Source: Eumeta japonica (lineage: Eukaryota; Arthropoda; Insecta; Lepidoptera; Psychidae). Taken from it: a DNA stretch of 64,000 nucleotides. The number at the start of each line of letters is the position of its first letter. Position 1 is the first letter of the stretch. A program made the position numbers and the translations under genes. Where the stretch lies: contig BGZK01000091.1 of NCBI GenBank assembly GCA_005406025.1, forward strand, positions 682,001-746,000. Direction: 5' to 3'. The notes under the pieces are model-generated. The model was given only the letters and a program-made list of their open reading frames with translations. It was not told the origin of the DNA and ran no database searches. Of this stretch, positions 46,501 to 51,553 are shown one piece after another.

Positions 46501-49208
46501 AGTATTTCACCATTTTCATCCCTTTAGGGGTTGAATTTCTAAAAAAATACATTCTTAGTGCTCGCCTACTTACAAAAGGAAGCTCACTACAAAATTCTAA
46601 AAGTCTAGACTCAGTAGTAAGAGCGGTGCGTGGATATATCAGTCAATTAATTTATATATTATAGATAGTTTATATCGTTCCACTGCAAATAAAATTTAAA
46701 TTCACACCTATTGTATGTATAAGTCTAGCTTACATAAATAAGGTAAACATGATCTACTATGTAAAGAAGTACCAATTTTAAGAAGAATGCTACTGATTTC
46801 GATAAGATTAATATTTTAAAAGTTGTCAACGTTTAAAATAATGTTGCTTTACTACATCCGTGTATATAGGCTAAAATAATCCGAAGAGTTTATGAAGAAC
46901 TTATTCATGGACGAGTCCTATGTTACTAGATGTAAATTTTTTCAATGAAGTTTGTTTTTTGTTCTAATGTTAAGTATAAAGTACGTGGACACCGGATCAT
47001 TTTTCTGTGTTTTTTGAATTTGCCGTGGGAATTTTTCATATTTCAAATGAATATTTAAATACATAATATAATATACTATGTAATTACCAAATTTACCTAC
47101 TCATTTAATTTTCGTAATGTCTTCTACAGGTTCTGGTTATATCATGTTATGCTATTTCTTGTTGAGAACCAAAAGTAAAAAACAGTGCAATCACGTTAAA
47201 ATTCTACAAAATAGCGCTAAGTAAAGCAATGTATAGATTTTTTTTCTTGCTTTTTAATTTTTATATGGATTACCTTGAAAAGAAAAATTTTATCAAAGCA
47301 CAAATGAAAACGTTAGGGTCGAGATTGTCACACATAACTTAAAGTAGAAAGATAAATATTATCTGTTGTAAAATTAGCAATAGCATTCCTTGAGCGTGAA
47401 GAAAGCGATAAGCGTACACACGCGAAGTCGGGCCATAAAAGTAAACGGTGTGCGTGCATTTTATTGTGATACGTCTTATGCACGCATTAAATTTGCTTAT
47501 ATTTACAGTCGAAAGAGTATCAGTAATACAAGAATAGATTATATTATATAAGATTTATTTTTGAAGCAAAAAGGAAAAAAAATGGTTGAAAATCAGGGAA
47601 CGGTACATGTACACTGTCAATTAAATAATTATATGTATTTTATCTTACATTCTCGTTAAGTTTATCTTATCTGGTCTCCTAAGTCAGCACACCTGATTAT
47701 TAGGGATCAATCGGCAGTAATTAAGATAACGTGCTATTTTTTGACCAAAAATTATTTGTTCCACAGTAAAATATGGCCTGTGAACATCGATGTCTTAAAA
47801 TGTGATGGAACGCAAGGACAATTTAGAAATAAAGGACGAGATGTACGGACGATGAAATAATTGTATGTTAAATGCATTGTTTTCATCTTACATGTTATTA
47901 GAAGATATATTACAAGAAATCGGAGGTGATCTAAATCGATGCCACTAAAACTGCGGACACAAAATACTATAATTAACAGTTCGTTACAGATTAATGTGCT
48001 TGGATGAAGATGAATTAGAGAAAGTTTTTTATAGCATTTTCTAGGGGCAAATGAACATGCGGGCCCAATGAAGTTTATAGTGCGTTGCCAGCCTCTTAGC
48101 TAGAAAGAGCTTAGCTAGCTGATGGAGGGTATAGAGTGGGTTGATAGAGTAGGAGTGGTGGTGATGGAGGAAGATGGGGTGAGGGAGGTGGGAATAAGAA
48201 GATGGAGGGGATGTGGGGTGATAGAGAGGGAGTGAGCCACCGGAACACTCACTCACTCAATGAAATACAACAGCGGAAGCTGCTACTTCGGTTTTGTATT
48301 TTGAGAGAGTCAAAGAAAAGTAAGGATTACTACGCGTGCTCCTGGCATGATTTTGATACAATTCCCACTGAGAACGAATGAAAACTTTATCTTTTACTAG
48401 GTTGGACTTTTTTAACATAGTTCCAAATGTTAAAAAGGTAGTAGTTTTATTGGAAACGTTTTAAAAGATAGTAAATCACGATATGACAAGGAGATCATTG
48501 ATTTGAAATTCTTGAGAAACAAAAATCCAACACGAATAAATTTATAATCATAATTTTATCAAGAATGTTTGGCGTTATGACACCTAAAACATAAACTTAT
48601 ATAAGCCTATCAGATAAGCTATAAGAATTAGCTAAGCATAAACTAATATATCATCAGATAACTATTGCTGCTAATCAGAATAAGTATCTAATTTTTGCGC
48701 GCTGAGTTAGACATCTTTGTCTTGGAAAATTTTCAGTTGCGTAATGTATAAACACATTTCTTCCCTGTTTGCGTAACTTAGAATTCGATATCAGCCAATT
48801 TTTTGAATGTTAAAATAAGTATCTCGTTTCTTCGTATTTCGTGTATTTCGCAAAATGTACAAATTAATTGATGGAAGAATTGATTATTTTCTTTTCCAAT
48901 AAAGAAGGGCGATATCGGCGACAGCAATTTTTAAATAAACGCAATTAAATATTGAATATATATTATTAGTTGTACAAATATAAGAAATCTGTAGAAGTTC
49001 AGAAAAAAAATAGATAGAAATATCGCTTTCACTACAAACACAGCTATCTTGTGATTGCATTTAGACGTGTAGATAATGTACCCACTTGTTCTATGTCGAA
49101 GTCCGCTTGGAGAGGAAAATCTTCATCACACTGCCCGTCTAGTATCGTCTCCCCGACAGAAGATCCAAAAAGGCATAGAGTGACTAAAACTAAGTACAGT
49201 TTACACAT
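1141..49208 (-). CDS. polycalin: polycalin-like giant multi-lipocalin gene, 48 exons visible, 3' end outside window
   Basis: A signal-peptide exon is followed by sixteen tandem lipocalin modules, each built from exons A, B and C with fixed intron phases 0/1/1. All visible exons have matching phases and GT-AG borders, with one GC donor (module 15A) and one 2-nt frame break (module 6A). Each module repeats the lipocalin signature: GxW in exon A, TDYDxYAL-Y-C in exon B, WKLSR in exon C, and four cysteines that probably form two disulfides, as in insecticyanin and bilin-binding proteins. The visible coding length is about 8.55 kb (about 2,850 codons). The known family match is polycalin, the secreted or membrane-held midgut lipocalin of moths, described in Bombyx as a 15-domain chlorophyllide-binding protein and in several moths as a Cry1A-binding protein. 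Sixteen modules here exceeds the Bombyx count. The last exon, where a GPI signal might lie, is outside the window. Ligand binding is inferred from the family. Confidence 0.9.
1237..2497 (-). other. intron between module 16 exons A and B
   Basis: About 1.26 kb, AT-rich. At 1435-1560 there is a cryptic simple stretch of TTGGTCCC/ATTGTTGATC/TTACTCC type. Otherwise I see nothing in it. Confidence 0.7.
3002..3756 (-). CDS. polycalin: polycalin module 15, with a GC splice donor after exon A
   Basis: Exons: A 3543-3756 (214 nt), B 3306-3386 (81 nt), C 3002-3228 (227 nt). Exon A opens YLGWWHEIEHYPYGFPVGTC. The only donor that keeps phase 1 is GCAAGT at 3542-3537, the classic non-canonical GC-AG form. 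Exon B is the shortest of the array, missing the residues before WVLATDYDSYSLIYYC. Exon C has lost the WKLSR motif, reading VWSAKHSKVREL, but keeps both C-terminal cysteines (ACFHYP, LPGQCDTN). This module is evolving away from the consensus. Confidence 0.87.
3757..6124 (-). other. intron between module 14 exon C and module 15 exon A
   Basis: About 2.4 kb and AT-rich. It holds the cysteine-rich plus-strand ORF at 4886-5059. Nothing else recognised. Confidence 0.7.
4886..5059 (+). other. 57-codon cysteine-rich ORF in an intron, status unknown
   Basis: ATG to TAG encodes MDQMCLKLCFCEDQTIPVCP and on to CSGYCMIHNACHSKVLY, with seven cysteines in the first 32 residues. There is no signal peptide, and the strand is opposite to polycalin. 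It lies in the intron between module 14 exon C and module 15 exon A. I do not recognise it. It may be chance, an exon fossil, or a small gene. Confidence 0.2.
6125..7741 (-). CDS. polycalin: polycalin module 14
   Basis: Exons: A 7528-7741 (214 nt), B 6642-6737 (96 nt), C 6125-6354 (230 nt). Exon A opens YLGLWHEVARFPQPFQVGEC. Exon B reads NYYVLETDYTNFALVYSC, again Tyr for Trp as in module 13. Exon C carries VSSWKLSRQRNYDS, YSDQSDEACFYIPELDPNQ and FRGQCDES and ends FNMQQ at a GTTTGC donor. Shared YY in exon B and the ARFP wording pair this module with module 13. Confidence 0.9.
6757..6960 (+). other. GC-richer plus-strand ORF in the module 14 A-B intron, status unknown
   Basis: The open frame ends FRLSNSELESF, then RCFQYNVNASNRRLEVHSRL and a stop. 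A splice-acceptor-like TTCTTTTGTTTCAG lies at about 6815-6828, so it could be read as a terminal exon. The CFQYNV-LEV wording is faintly like the strand A-B region of a lipocalin, but there is no GxW. It is probably a fossil or chance. Confidence 0.2.
7742..9522 (-). other. introns flanking module 13 exon C
   Basis: Two introns (7742-8724 and 8955-9522) on either side of the GC-rich exon C at 8725-8954. Both are AT-rich. Open frames here on either strand are shadows of the exon or chance. Confidence 0.7.
8725..11132 (-). CDS. polycalin: polycalin module 13
   Basis: Exons: A 10916-11132 (217 nt), B 9523-9618 (96 nt), C 8725-8954 (230 nt). Exon A opens FAGTWREIARFPFEHQTGQC. Exon B reads STYYILATDYTEYALIYSC, with Tyr in place of the usual Trp. 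Exon C carries VYSWKLGRGTALS, YTDQSDDACFHYPEFVDPP and LPGLCDGT and is GC-rich. The A-B intron contains a retrotransposon-like fragment and a long AT microsatellite. Confidence 0.9.
10080..10330 (+). mobile_element. GC-rich retrotransposon 3'-end fragment
   Basis: A 250-nt GC-rich island in the module 13 A-B intron contains GGGAGTGGTTTTAGTGG, AATCCCACATAACCCGGCCC and GTGCCACCCCGAG. These phrases recall 3' tails of non-LTR elements in moths. No ORF remains. The family name is uncertain. Confidence 0.5.
10513..10560. repeat. (AT)n microsatellite
   Basis: About 22 uninterrupted AT units, flanked by ATAC- and ATGT-rich sequence, in the module 13 A-B intron. Confidence 0.95.
11133..13878 (-). other. 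small introns around module 12
   Basis: Introns 11133-11803, 12037-12344, 12740-13297 and 13528-13878 are AT-rich and show nothing beyond splice sites. The module 12 A-B intron is only 82 nt. Confidence 0.7.
11804..12739 (-). CDS. polycalin: polycalin module 12
   Basis: Exons: A 12523-12739 (217 nt), B 12345-12440 (96 nt), C 11804-12036 (233 nt). Exon A reads YLGTWYDVESYPQPFQQGTC and shares VYNTQVV-QQLD wording with the alpha type. Exon B reads SDYWILDTDYDNYALVYSC. Exon C carries VSSWKLSRTPTLD, GHTEEDCFFYPDNNGE and LEGQC, with a short acidic insertion (ETEDE) after the last cysteine. It ends FNPSL, not the usual basic residue, at a GTGAGT donor. Its alpha-like exon A suggests that blocks may have expanded from around here. 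Confidence 0.9.
13298..15904 (-). CDS. polycalin: polycalin module 11 (block 3, type gamma)
   Basis: Exons: A 15685-15904 (220 nt), B 13879-13974 (96 nt), C 13298-13527 (230 nt). Exon A reads YQGLWRSIESYASEFEGGAC and is GC-rich at third positions. Exon B reads SNYWILDTDYDSYSLVYSC and is two codons longer than in modules 5 and 8. Exon C carries VYSWKLSRERELS, QRIHSDDDCFFYPEPVPGE and FRGQCDEN. This is the last member of the third three-module block. Confidence 0.92.
13975..15684 (-). other. intron between module 11 exons A and B
   Basis: About 1.7 kb. It contains a cryptic hexamer run (ATTCCGATCTTGATCC-like) at 14115-14175 and the CT/GA tract at 14190-14400. The rest is AT-rich with nothing recognised. 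Confidence 0.7.
14366..14400. repeat. (GA)n microsatellite beside a CTCT-rich tract
   Basis: GAGAGAGAGAGAGAG at 14376 onwards, preceded at 14190-14330 by a pyrimidine-rich TCTCTCTCTC tract, in the module 11 A-B intron. Confidence 0.85.
15905..17449 (-). other. introns around module 10 exon C
   Basis: 15905-16609 and 16843-17449 are AT-rich. At 17195-17260 there is a GATTGAAAATCGAAAGTGAA type cryptic hexamer stretch. Nothing coding. Confidence 0.7.
16610..17848 (-). CDS. polycalin: polycalin module 10 (block 3, type beta)
   Basis: Exons: A 17632-17848 (217 nt), B 17450-17542 (93 nt), C 16610-16842 (233 nt). Exon A opens FSGVWSEVAAYPYNRNGEC. Exon B reads IPYWILATDYDNYALAYSC. Exon C carries VYSWKLSRDRSGLN, DTDQSDDACFFLPDVPAGE and IDGPCDPT. 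The A-B intron is only 89 nt, like module 7 (76 nt). The intron before A is 1.13 kb here, against 91 and 82 nt in modules 4 and 7, and it contains a SINE-like insertion that may account for part of the growth. Confidence 0.92.
18340..18450 (+). mobile_element. retrotransposon tail remnant
   Basis: GGGCCCCAAACTAAGAAACT, CTTCATCAAAAGTTGTTCGG, then (CAGA)n-like CAGACAGACAGATAGACA. This order is typical of RTE-type non-LTR 3' tails in insects. It lies in the module 9-10 intron, next to a SINE-like copy. Confidence 0.5.
18640..18890 (+). mobile_element. dispersed SINE-like repeat, family 1, copy 2
   Basis: Contains GTGGTCATCATAGCCCATGG, TTCATTGCCGGCCTCTTG, a G-rich middle, and CTCACTCACTGGACGAAACG plus ATAGCGGAAAATGTTACTTC. 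It is inserted in the intron between module 9 exon C and module 10 exon A, where the paralogous introns are under 100 nt. Confidence 0.7.
18983..23121 (-). CDS. polycalin: polycalin module 9 (block 3, type alpha)
   Basis: Exons: A 22902-23121 (220 nt), B 20211-20306 (96 nt), C 18983-19212 (230 nt). Exon A reads YMGVWHEIESYPSVFQTGTC and is nearly identical in DNA to modules 3 and 6. Exon B (TDYWVLGTDYDNYALVYTC) is also GC-rich. Exon C carries VWSWKLSRRKQLTQ, TRDQTPEGCFFFPEPILGQ and FPGQCDES. The A-B intron (2.6 kb) holds degenerate tandem repeats and a MITE. Confidence 0.92.
19213..20210 (-). other. intron between module 9 exons B and C
   Basis: About 1 kb, strongly AT-rich. I see nothing in it. 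Confidence 0.7.
21064..21420 (+). repeat. three degenerate direct repeats of about 75 nt
   Basis: Segments starting near 21068, 21240 and 21347 share TAGGGCTCYGTGRGAATTA, CTAAGAACCC, and a tail with ATGGAGATAGCTG or similar. The wording resembles dispersed non-LTR retrotransposon tails common in moths. No ORF. Confidence 0.6.
21433..21467. repeat. perfect inverted repeat, 16-nt arms
   Basis: CGAAATCGGTCAAACT, loop TAT, then the exact reverse complement. It follows the degenerate direct repeats at 21064-21420 in the intron between module 9 exons A and B. Confidence 0.75.
21597..21890. mobile_element. MITE-like element with about 80-nt inverted arms
   Basis: The left arm (21597-21680) and the inverted right arm (21808-21890) share long runs such as TGATTTTTAATG, ATTGTTTGTTCTG and CTCACTGG, with a few mismatches and small indels. 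The centre has no ORF. The element lies in the intron between module 9 exons A and B. Confidence 0.75.
23122..25301 (-). other. intron between module 8 exon C and module 9 exon A
   Basis: About 2.2 kb. It contains the perfect palindrome at 23618-23660. A GC-moderate stretch at 24414-24950 is open for 107 codons on the plus strand but resembles no family I know. Probably degraded mobile DNA. Confidence 0.6.
23618..23660. repeat. perfect palindrome, 21-nt arms
   Basis: AGTTCAATTTAGCACAACAT plus A, a single central T, then the exact reverse complement. It lies in the intron between module 8 exon C and module 9 exon A. Confidence 0.8.
25302..26754 (-). CDS. polycalin: polycalin module 8 (block 2, type gamma)
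   Basis: Exons: A 26535-26754 (220 nt), B 26079-26168 (90 nt), C 25302-25531 (230 nt). Exon A reads YEGLWRNIESYAAEFEDGTC, identical to module 5 over this stretch, with potential N-glycosylation sites (NYT, NSS, NQT). Exon B reads STYWVLRTDYISYSLVYSC. Exon C carries VYSWKLSRTRELSN, RRLHSDEDCFYFPVPVYNE and FRGLCDQS, ending in FDAAR. Confidence 0.92.
26340..26460 (+). repeat. intronic duplicated segment, copy 1 (pair with 28335-28440)
   Basis: About 105 nt including CAATATTTATATGTAATAAT and ACAAAAGCAAACTTATCAAT is shared with 28335-28440 at roughly 90 percent by eye. This copy is in the module 8 A-B intron; the other is in the module 7 B-C intron, so module duplication alone does not explain it. 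Confidence 0.75.
27172..28931 (-). CDS. polycalin: polycalin module 7 (block 2, type beta)
   Basis: Exons: A 28718-28931 (214 nt), B 28549-28641 (93 nt), C 27172-27404 (233 nt). Exon A opens FAGVWSEIAAYPYEREGDC. Exon B reads IPYWILATDYDNYALVYSC and VNIDEDWRR. Exon C carries VRSWKLSRSRSGLS, TTDQSDDACFYLPDLAPGE and LNGQCDLT. The introns before A (82 nt) and after A (76 nt) are among the shortest in the gene. Matching short introns occur next to the other beta modules. Confidence 0.92.
28335..28440 (+). repeat. intronic duplicated segment, copy 2 (pair with 26340-26460)
   Basis: Same segment as at 26340-26460, in the same orientation, with a handful of substitutions. Probably a dispersed repeat or a local duplication. 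No ORF. Confidence 0.75.
29014..30264 (-). CDS. polycalin: polycalin module 6 (block 2, type alpha), exon A frameshifted
   Basis: Exons: A 30047-30264 (218 nt), B 29374-29469 (96 nt), C 29014-29243 (230 nt). Exon A begins YMGLWHEIESYPSVFQTGTC and matches modules 3 and 9 until the VYNT segment. There two bases are missing near 30153 (codons for T-Q), so length is 218 instead of 220. Past this point the protein similarity continues in another frame. Exons B (TDYWVLATDYDNYALVYTC) and C (VWSWKLSRTKQL, QTPEGCFFYPEPVLGE, FPGQCNEN) are intact. The deletion is either an assembly error in a GC-rich repeated exon or a real break that would truncate the protein after module 5. Confidence 0.85.
30415..31254 (-). 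CDS. polycalin: polycalin module 5 (block 1, type gamma)
   Basis: Exons: A 31035-31254 (220 nt), B 30836-30925 (90 nt), C 30415-30644 (230 nt). Exon A reads YEGLWRNIESYAAEFEDGTC. Exon B reads STYWVLSTDYVSYSLVYSC. Exon C carries VYSWKLSRTRELTQ, RRLHSDDDCFYYPDHVEDQ and FRGVCDQT, ending in FNAER. Its closest relative is module 8, with the same sizes and near-identical motif wording. A short 150-nt intron leads to module 6. Confidence 0.92.
31255..32223 (-). other. intron between module 4 exon C and module 5 exon A
   Basis: 0.97 kb, AT-rich, with a short GAATTGAATTAAGATCGGAA hexamer-like run near 32000. Nothing else seen. Confidence 0.7.
32224..33281 (-). CDS. polycalin: polycalin module 4 (block 1, type beta)
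   Basis: Exons: A 33068-33281 (214 nt), B 32528-32620 (93 nt), C 32224-32456 (233 nt). Exon A opens FGGVWYEIAAYTKLQTGVC and has one extra cysteine a few residues on. Exon B carries MPYWILTTDYDNYALAYSC. Exon C carries VFSWKLSRSSEGLS, TTDQSEYGCFFLPDIPAGQ and IEGQCDTS. Exon sizes 214/93/233 are shared with module 7, and module 10 differs by one codon in A. This marks the beta type. Confidence 0.92.
33373..34466 (-). CDS. polycalin: polycalin module 3 (block 1, type alpha)
   Basis: Exons: A 34247-34466 (220 nt), B 33734-33829 (96 nt), C 33373-33602 (230 nt). Exon A reads YMGVWHEIESYPSVFQTGTC and is very GC-rich against an AT-rich intronic background. Exon B carries DYWVLATDYDSYALVYTC. Exon C carries VWSWKLSRTKEL, RDQTPEGCFFYPEPVEGQ and FPGQCDET. 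This is the first of three alpha-type modules (3, 6, 9). Its exon A differs from those of modules 6 and 9 at only about seven positions. The intron to module 4 is only 91 nt. Confidence 0.92.
34467..35690 (-). other. intron between module 2 exon C and module 3 exon A
   Basis: 1.2 kb. At 34670-34820 it has an alternating purine-pyrimidine stretch rich in TGCATG, ACGTAC and ATGTATATG. At 34850-35000 a GC-richer piece looks like mobile-element debris. Confidence 0.6.
35691..39804 (-). CDS. polycalin: polycalin module 2
   Basis: Exons: A 39591-39804 (214 nt), B 36670-36765 (96 nt), C 35691-35923 (233 nt). Exon A opens FSGLWHQIASYETEG with GNC. Exon B reads LWVLATDYQNYALTYTC. Exon C opens VWSWKMTRSR and contains DQSDESCFYYPEHVEDQ and FRGTCDQN, ending in FDAER at a GTGAGT donor. 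The EHVEDQP segment is closest to module 5 exon C. The 2.8-kb intron between A and B holds a MITE and a degenerate tandem array. Confidence 0.9.
36335..36560 (-). mobile_element. dispersed SINE-like repeat, family 1, copy 3
   Basis: On the minus strand: GCCGGC, a GGAATAAGAT phrase, G-rich GATGGAGCGGGAAGAGGGAT, GAAGTGCAGC, CTCACTCACTGGACGAAAC, then TCTGTGAGAGCGTGGTATCG. This matches copy 2 and extends its 3' end. It lies in the intron between exons B and C of module 2. Confidence 0.65.
36917..37080. mobile_element. MITE-like element, family 2, copy 1
   Basis: A 164-bp element with 24-nt terminal inverted repeats (left starts AGTACAACGCACGAAACTTT) showing about two mismatches. The interior has CGCTCCCCAACCC. 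A second copy lies at 40347-40510. It sits in the intron between module 2 exons A and B. Confidence 0.7.
37687..39120 (+). repeat. degenerate tandem array, about six units of 190-300 nt
   Basis: Units start near 37687, 37985, 38248, 38440, 38728 and 38999. Each opens with a GAGACTCGTGTA-AACAAGACACG type phrase, followed by ACAGGAACCAAGAAGAATG, a run of AGAAAGAAATTAGA type sequence, and ATCTACTTAACTCCGCTTTA. Copies are strongly diverged and full of stops. The array fills most of the intron between exons A and B of module 2. Confidence 0.65.
40347..40510. mobile_element. MITE-like element, family 2, copy 2
   Basis: Same inverted ends (CAACGCACGAAAC ... AAAGTTTCGTGC) and a similar interior (CAGCGCTCCCCGACCCATTC) as the copy at 36917-37080. 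It lies in the intron between exon C of module 1 and exon A of module 2. Confidence 0.7.
40852..40952. repeat. small inverted-repeat element with two internal direct repeats
   Basis: The ends CGATGGTAGT and ACTACCATCG are inverted. Between them a roughly 31-nt unit containing GTAAGACTACTGGTAATC occurs twice in direct orientation. It is probably a MITE or foldback element in a polycalin intron. Confidence 0.65.
41584..44659 (-). CDS. polycalin: polycalin module 1 (divergent lipocalin domain)
   Basis: Exons: A 44449-44659 (211 nt), B 43405-43491 (87 nt), C 41584-41819 (236 nt). Exon A opens FAGVWYEISRTP and has the expected cysteine after GE. Exon B is the most divergent of the array. It lacks the YW-L-TDY core, reading IVDVLHPLCALTAIC, and has an extra cysteine. 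Exon C keeps a partial WKL motif (FWKLGRD), the DQSEQACYELP segment and LPGQCD. The first module may be under different constraint from the rest, or may have lost its ligand pocket. Splice sites and phases still fit. Confidence 0.85.
41820..44448 (-). other. introns of module 1
   Basis: 41820-43404 and 43492-44448. The first holds a retrotransposon tail and a GC-richer 120-nt patch at 42720-42840 with CGACGAGCACGTAAATTCGT. An inverted repeat on TAAAACTAGAT lies at about 42006-42060. No exon-like sequence. Confidence 0.65.
42270..42390 (+). mobile_element. retrotransposon tail remnant
   Basis: Contains CTAAGTCGCGGACTG, GATGGACAGACGG and AACTATAAGGGCTCCTTGTT, phrases frequent in moth RTE-like element ends. 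It lies in the module 1 B-C intron. Confidence 0.5.
46105..46545 (+). repeat. degenerate tandem repeat, about 120-nt period
   Basis: Four segments near 46105, 46236, 46361 and 46468 repeat TAGCTTCAGCGGTTTCG, then an ATATTTCATCCC-like run and CCCTTTAGGGGTTGAATTT. This phrase is common in insect non-LTR retrotransposon debris. It lies in the large first intron of polycalin. Confidence 0.55.
48045..48310 (+). mobile_element. dispersed SINE-like repeat, family 1, copy 4
   Basis: Contains GTGCGTTGCCAGCCTCTTAG, a long G-rich GATGGAGG tract, and CACTCACTCAATGAAATACA followed by AGCGGAAGCTGCTACTTCGG. It lies in the first intron of polycalin, about 0.8 kb downstream of the signal exon. Confidence 0.65.
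49086..49208 (-). CDS. polycalin: polycalin exon 1: signal peptide and N-terminal strand
   Basis: The exon is 41 codons and ends in phase 0 at a GTGGGT donor. MCKLYLVLVTLCLFGSSVGE is a typical signal peptide: a short basic start, a hydrophobic core, and a small-residue cleavage site near SVG. The mature part contains LDGQCDED and ends in DFDIEQ, which aligns with the tail of every exon C (GQCDxx ... FDxxR). Exon 1 therefore supplies to module 1 what each exon C supplies to the next module. I saw no longer in-frame start upstream. Confidence 0.9.
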
Positions 49209-49221
49209 TTTCGTAAAACAT
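49201..49221 (-). promoter_or_regulatory. short upstream ORF overlapping the polycalin start codon
   Basis: An ATG at 49221-49219 opens a six-codon frame (MFYENV) that ends in TAA at 49203-49201, so it spans the main ATG at 49208 in another frame. Both ATGs have a purine at -3. If the mRNA starts near 49272, ribosomes would meet this ATG first, and translation of the main frame would need leaky scanning or reinitiation. Confidence 0.5.
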
Positions 49222-49295
49222 TACACGGAAGTTTTCTAACACAAACACCACGACCAATATTTTTGGCCGAATTATTAGTTATCGCAGAGATAACC

Positions 49296-49315
49296 TTTAT
49301 ATAAGGAATCTTATC
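49296..49315 (-). promoter_or_regulatory. polycalin core promoter: TATA box with adjacent GATA motif
   Basis: On the minus strand, TATATAAA lies at 49303-49296, about 90 nt before the start codon. A GATAAG motif sits directly upstream at 49315-49310, and a TTATCT (inverted GATA) lies just downstream at about 49293-49288. Transcription would be expected to start near 49272, giving a 5' leader of about 60 nt. GATA factors are established regulators of insect midgut genes, which suits a midgut protein. The link to this gene is inferred from spacing alone. Confidence 0.6.
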
Positions 49316-50036
49316 ATACAATTACTGTACGAAAAATCGATATGAATGGTAAAAGAAAATGTGCGAATACAATGGGTTTTAGTGATTAAGGTTCCGCAGG
49401 TAACATATTTATTTATTATAGTAGAGAAAATATTGTAGATAGAGGTTGTAGGTTTCCACATGGTACAATCTTTGCATATCTCTCTTGCCTCACTGACATC
49501 TATTAACTTTTTCATGCAAGTTCGTCGGTTTCATGTGTTTAAAATTTGGCCCTTTTTTAATAAGCCACCAATGTGGTCTGCATAGGATTTTCTAGTTTGA
49601 CCATGGCCGACTTTTCCATCTATGCTGGAAATTTTTAGTCTCTGCCTACCCTTCTGGGAAATAGACGAGAGTTTATATTATTATTTATTATTAATATAAA
49701 AAGCATTGTCATGATTTATTATTTAGCTACAATAATAACAGCCATTTCTTTTGCAGAATGCTGCCTAGGTTCATAGACGCTTCGAAATCCATCCATTCCA
49801 CAGCCTGTACAACTCAGAGTATAAAAGTAAGTTTGAAAAGCGCATTGTAGAATACACAATTGTATGCTTATTATGAAACATTTTGTTTCATTTACGATAA
49901 GCGTAAGAGGATGATATTGTTTTCTTTTATTGCTGTATATGACCTCGTCAAACATAACGAATACATTAGACGTGAATAAAAAATTAAATACATGGCTGAC
50001 CATTTTTATTTCATTTAACATATATTATTACTCAAA

Positions 50037-50092
50037 ATATATTATTACACAAGCTTAAAAGTAAAAACTTTTAAGATTGTGTAATAATATAT
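50037..50092. repeat. inverted repeat, 26-nt arms
   Basis: The left arm begins ATATATTATTACACAAGCTT, and the right arm is its reverse complement with one mismatch across a very short loop. It lies 0.7 kb upstream of the polycalin TATA box. Confidence 0.7.
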
Positions 50093-51553
50093 CTTTTTGG
50101 CCACTTCAGAGGTTACAATTATGTCCTTTTCAATGATATGAAGAATTTTTGTAGATGTTCCCGCTATTATTGTTTATAGGTATACGTAGCTCAATGCCCT
50201 ACACCTGATACGTGGTAACAATTGGCGTTAAGAAGCTAGTATGCGACAACGCCGACGGATCGTTTTCGCTTTATTTACAAAGAATTATTCTTTATTATGA
50301 AAGTAGTAATCAGATGAATACGTTTAACAAACATTCAATGTCGAATAAGCGTCTATTTCCAGAGTTGCGCCTCAACGAATCCATTGTAATAGTTCTCAAA
50401 TCGCTTGGTTGAATAAAATTGGATGATCATCTTGAGGAACATTAAGGCACAGGTATGTAAAAAATAGTTGAATATTAACCATTAGAAGAAGAACCTCGCG
50501 TACGGTATTAGTATTCACTTGTGATGGTTTAAGAAACTATGACTATATGATTTTGATATGTCAATTGTAGAACTAAAAATGGTGATCTGGGTTTTGAGCA
50601 CATATTTGTATCAGGAATAGTACATTCGTATGTACGTATCACAAAGCGCCTGCCGATGACAAACTCAAGTGTCGTTGAAGTAGGCTGATCGGGTCACAAG
50701 TCCAAACAGACGCGACTAGATAAGCAATCGGCAGATGTATGAGCTTACTGTTGTTCTCTTAGTGGGACCATTCGAAGCTTAAACGGACTAATGGAAAATG
50801 TCAGTTTCAGCCGTTGAGCTTCTACTGATAGAAATAAGCCTTACCTCCCAGATTTCCATGAGGTTTTAAGTCTTAGGCCAATTAGTGGTGGCTTCCAACT
50901 TTCATCAGGTCGTGAGTCCACTTAGTGCAAGGAAGCTTTACGCTGTGACGTCTATGAGTTTGAACAGTTTTCGCGGACTTCCTAGTATTTAAATGGCTTT
51001 TAAATATTATTTGTAAACAATCTAATTTCAATCATAAAGGTGCCTTATGGTAGCGTCGAGGATTCGATAAAATGTGTGCTCATTTTTAACGTCTGACTCT
51101 GAGTGAAGAGAGTTTCCTGTGAATTTGTGCTAAGTCGAGCATTCGCCGATGGGGAGGTCTCATTTTTTTGAATAGTCGTACTGTTCCTGAATCTTCAACC
51201 GATGTCTATTTGACAAGTAAACTGAACTTAGCACTATAACATAAATCCGGCGTGTGCAGAGTAAGCAAAGCTACAGCCGAAATAAAGGATAAAGCGATTC
51301 GTCGAGGCAGTGTTACAAATTCCAACGAGAAAGACAATTAAATTAAATCACTGACATAAGTGCGAATCGAATGCAGAACGGCATAGAATTATGAGGTGAG
51401 ATGAAAAACATAAGGTTTGTGATTTTAAGGATGAAACGCTTATCAATAGAAACGAACGTCCTAAGAATTAATCTGTTTCGGTTTACATAGTATAGCGATA
51501 GCAAAATTAAAGCAATGAAATACGTGGCTATCTGAAAATCACTTTGTTGTTTA

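Larger units (their letters stand above)
44660..49085 (-). other. first intron of polycalin (4.4 kb)
   Basis: This is the longest intron of the gene, separating the signal exon from module 1. It contains a cryptic TCGATTTTGACCTCGGTCTC-like hexamer stretch (45630-45850), the 120-nt tandem repeat and a SINE-like copy. It is a plausible home for midgut enhancers, but none can be shown from sequence. Confidence 0.6.
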
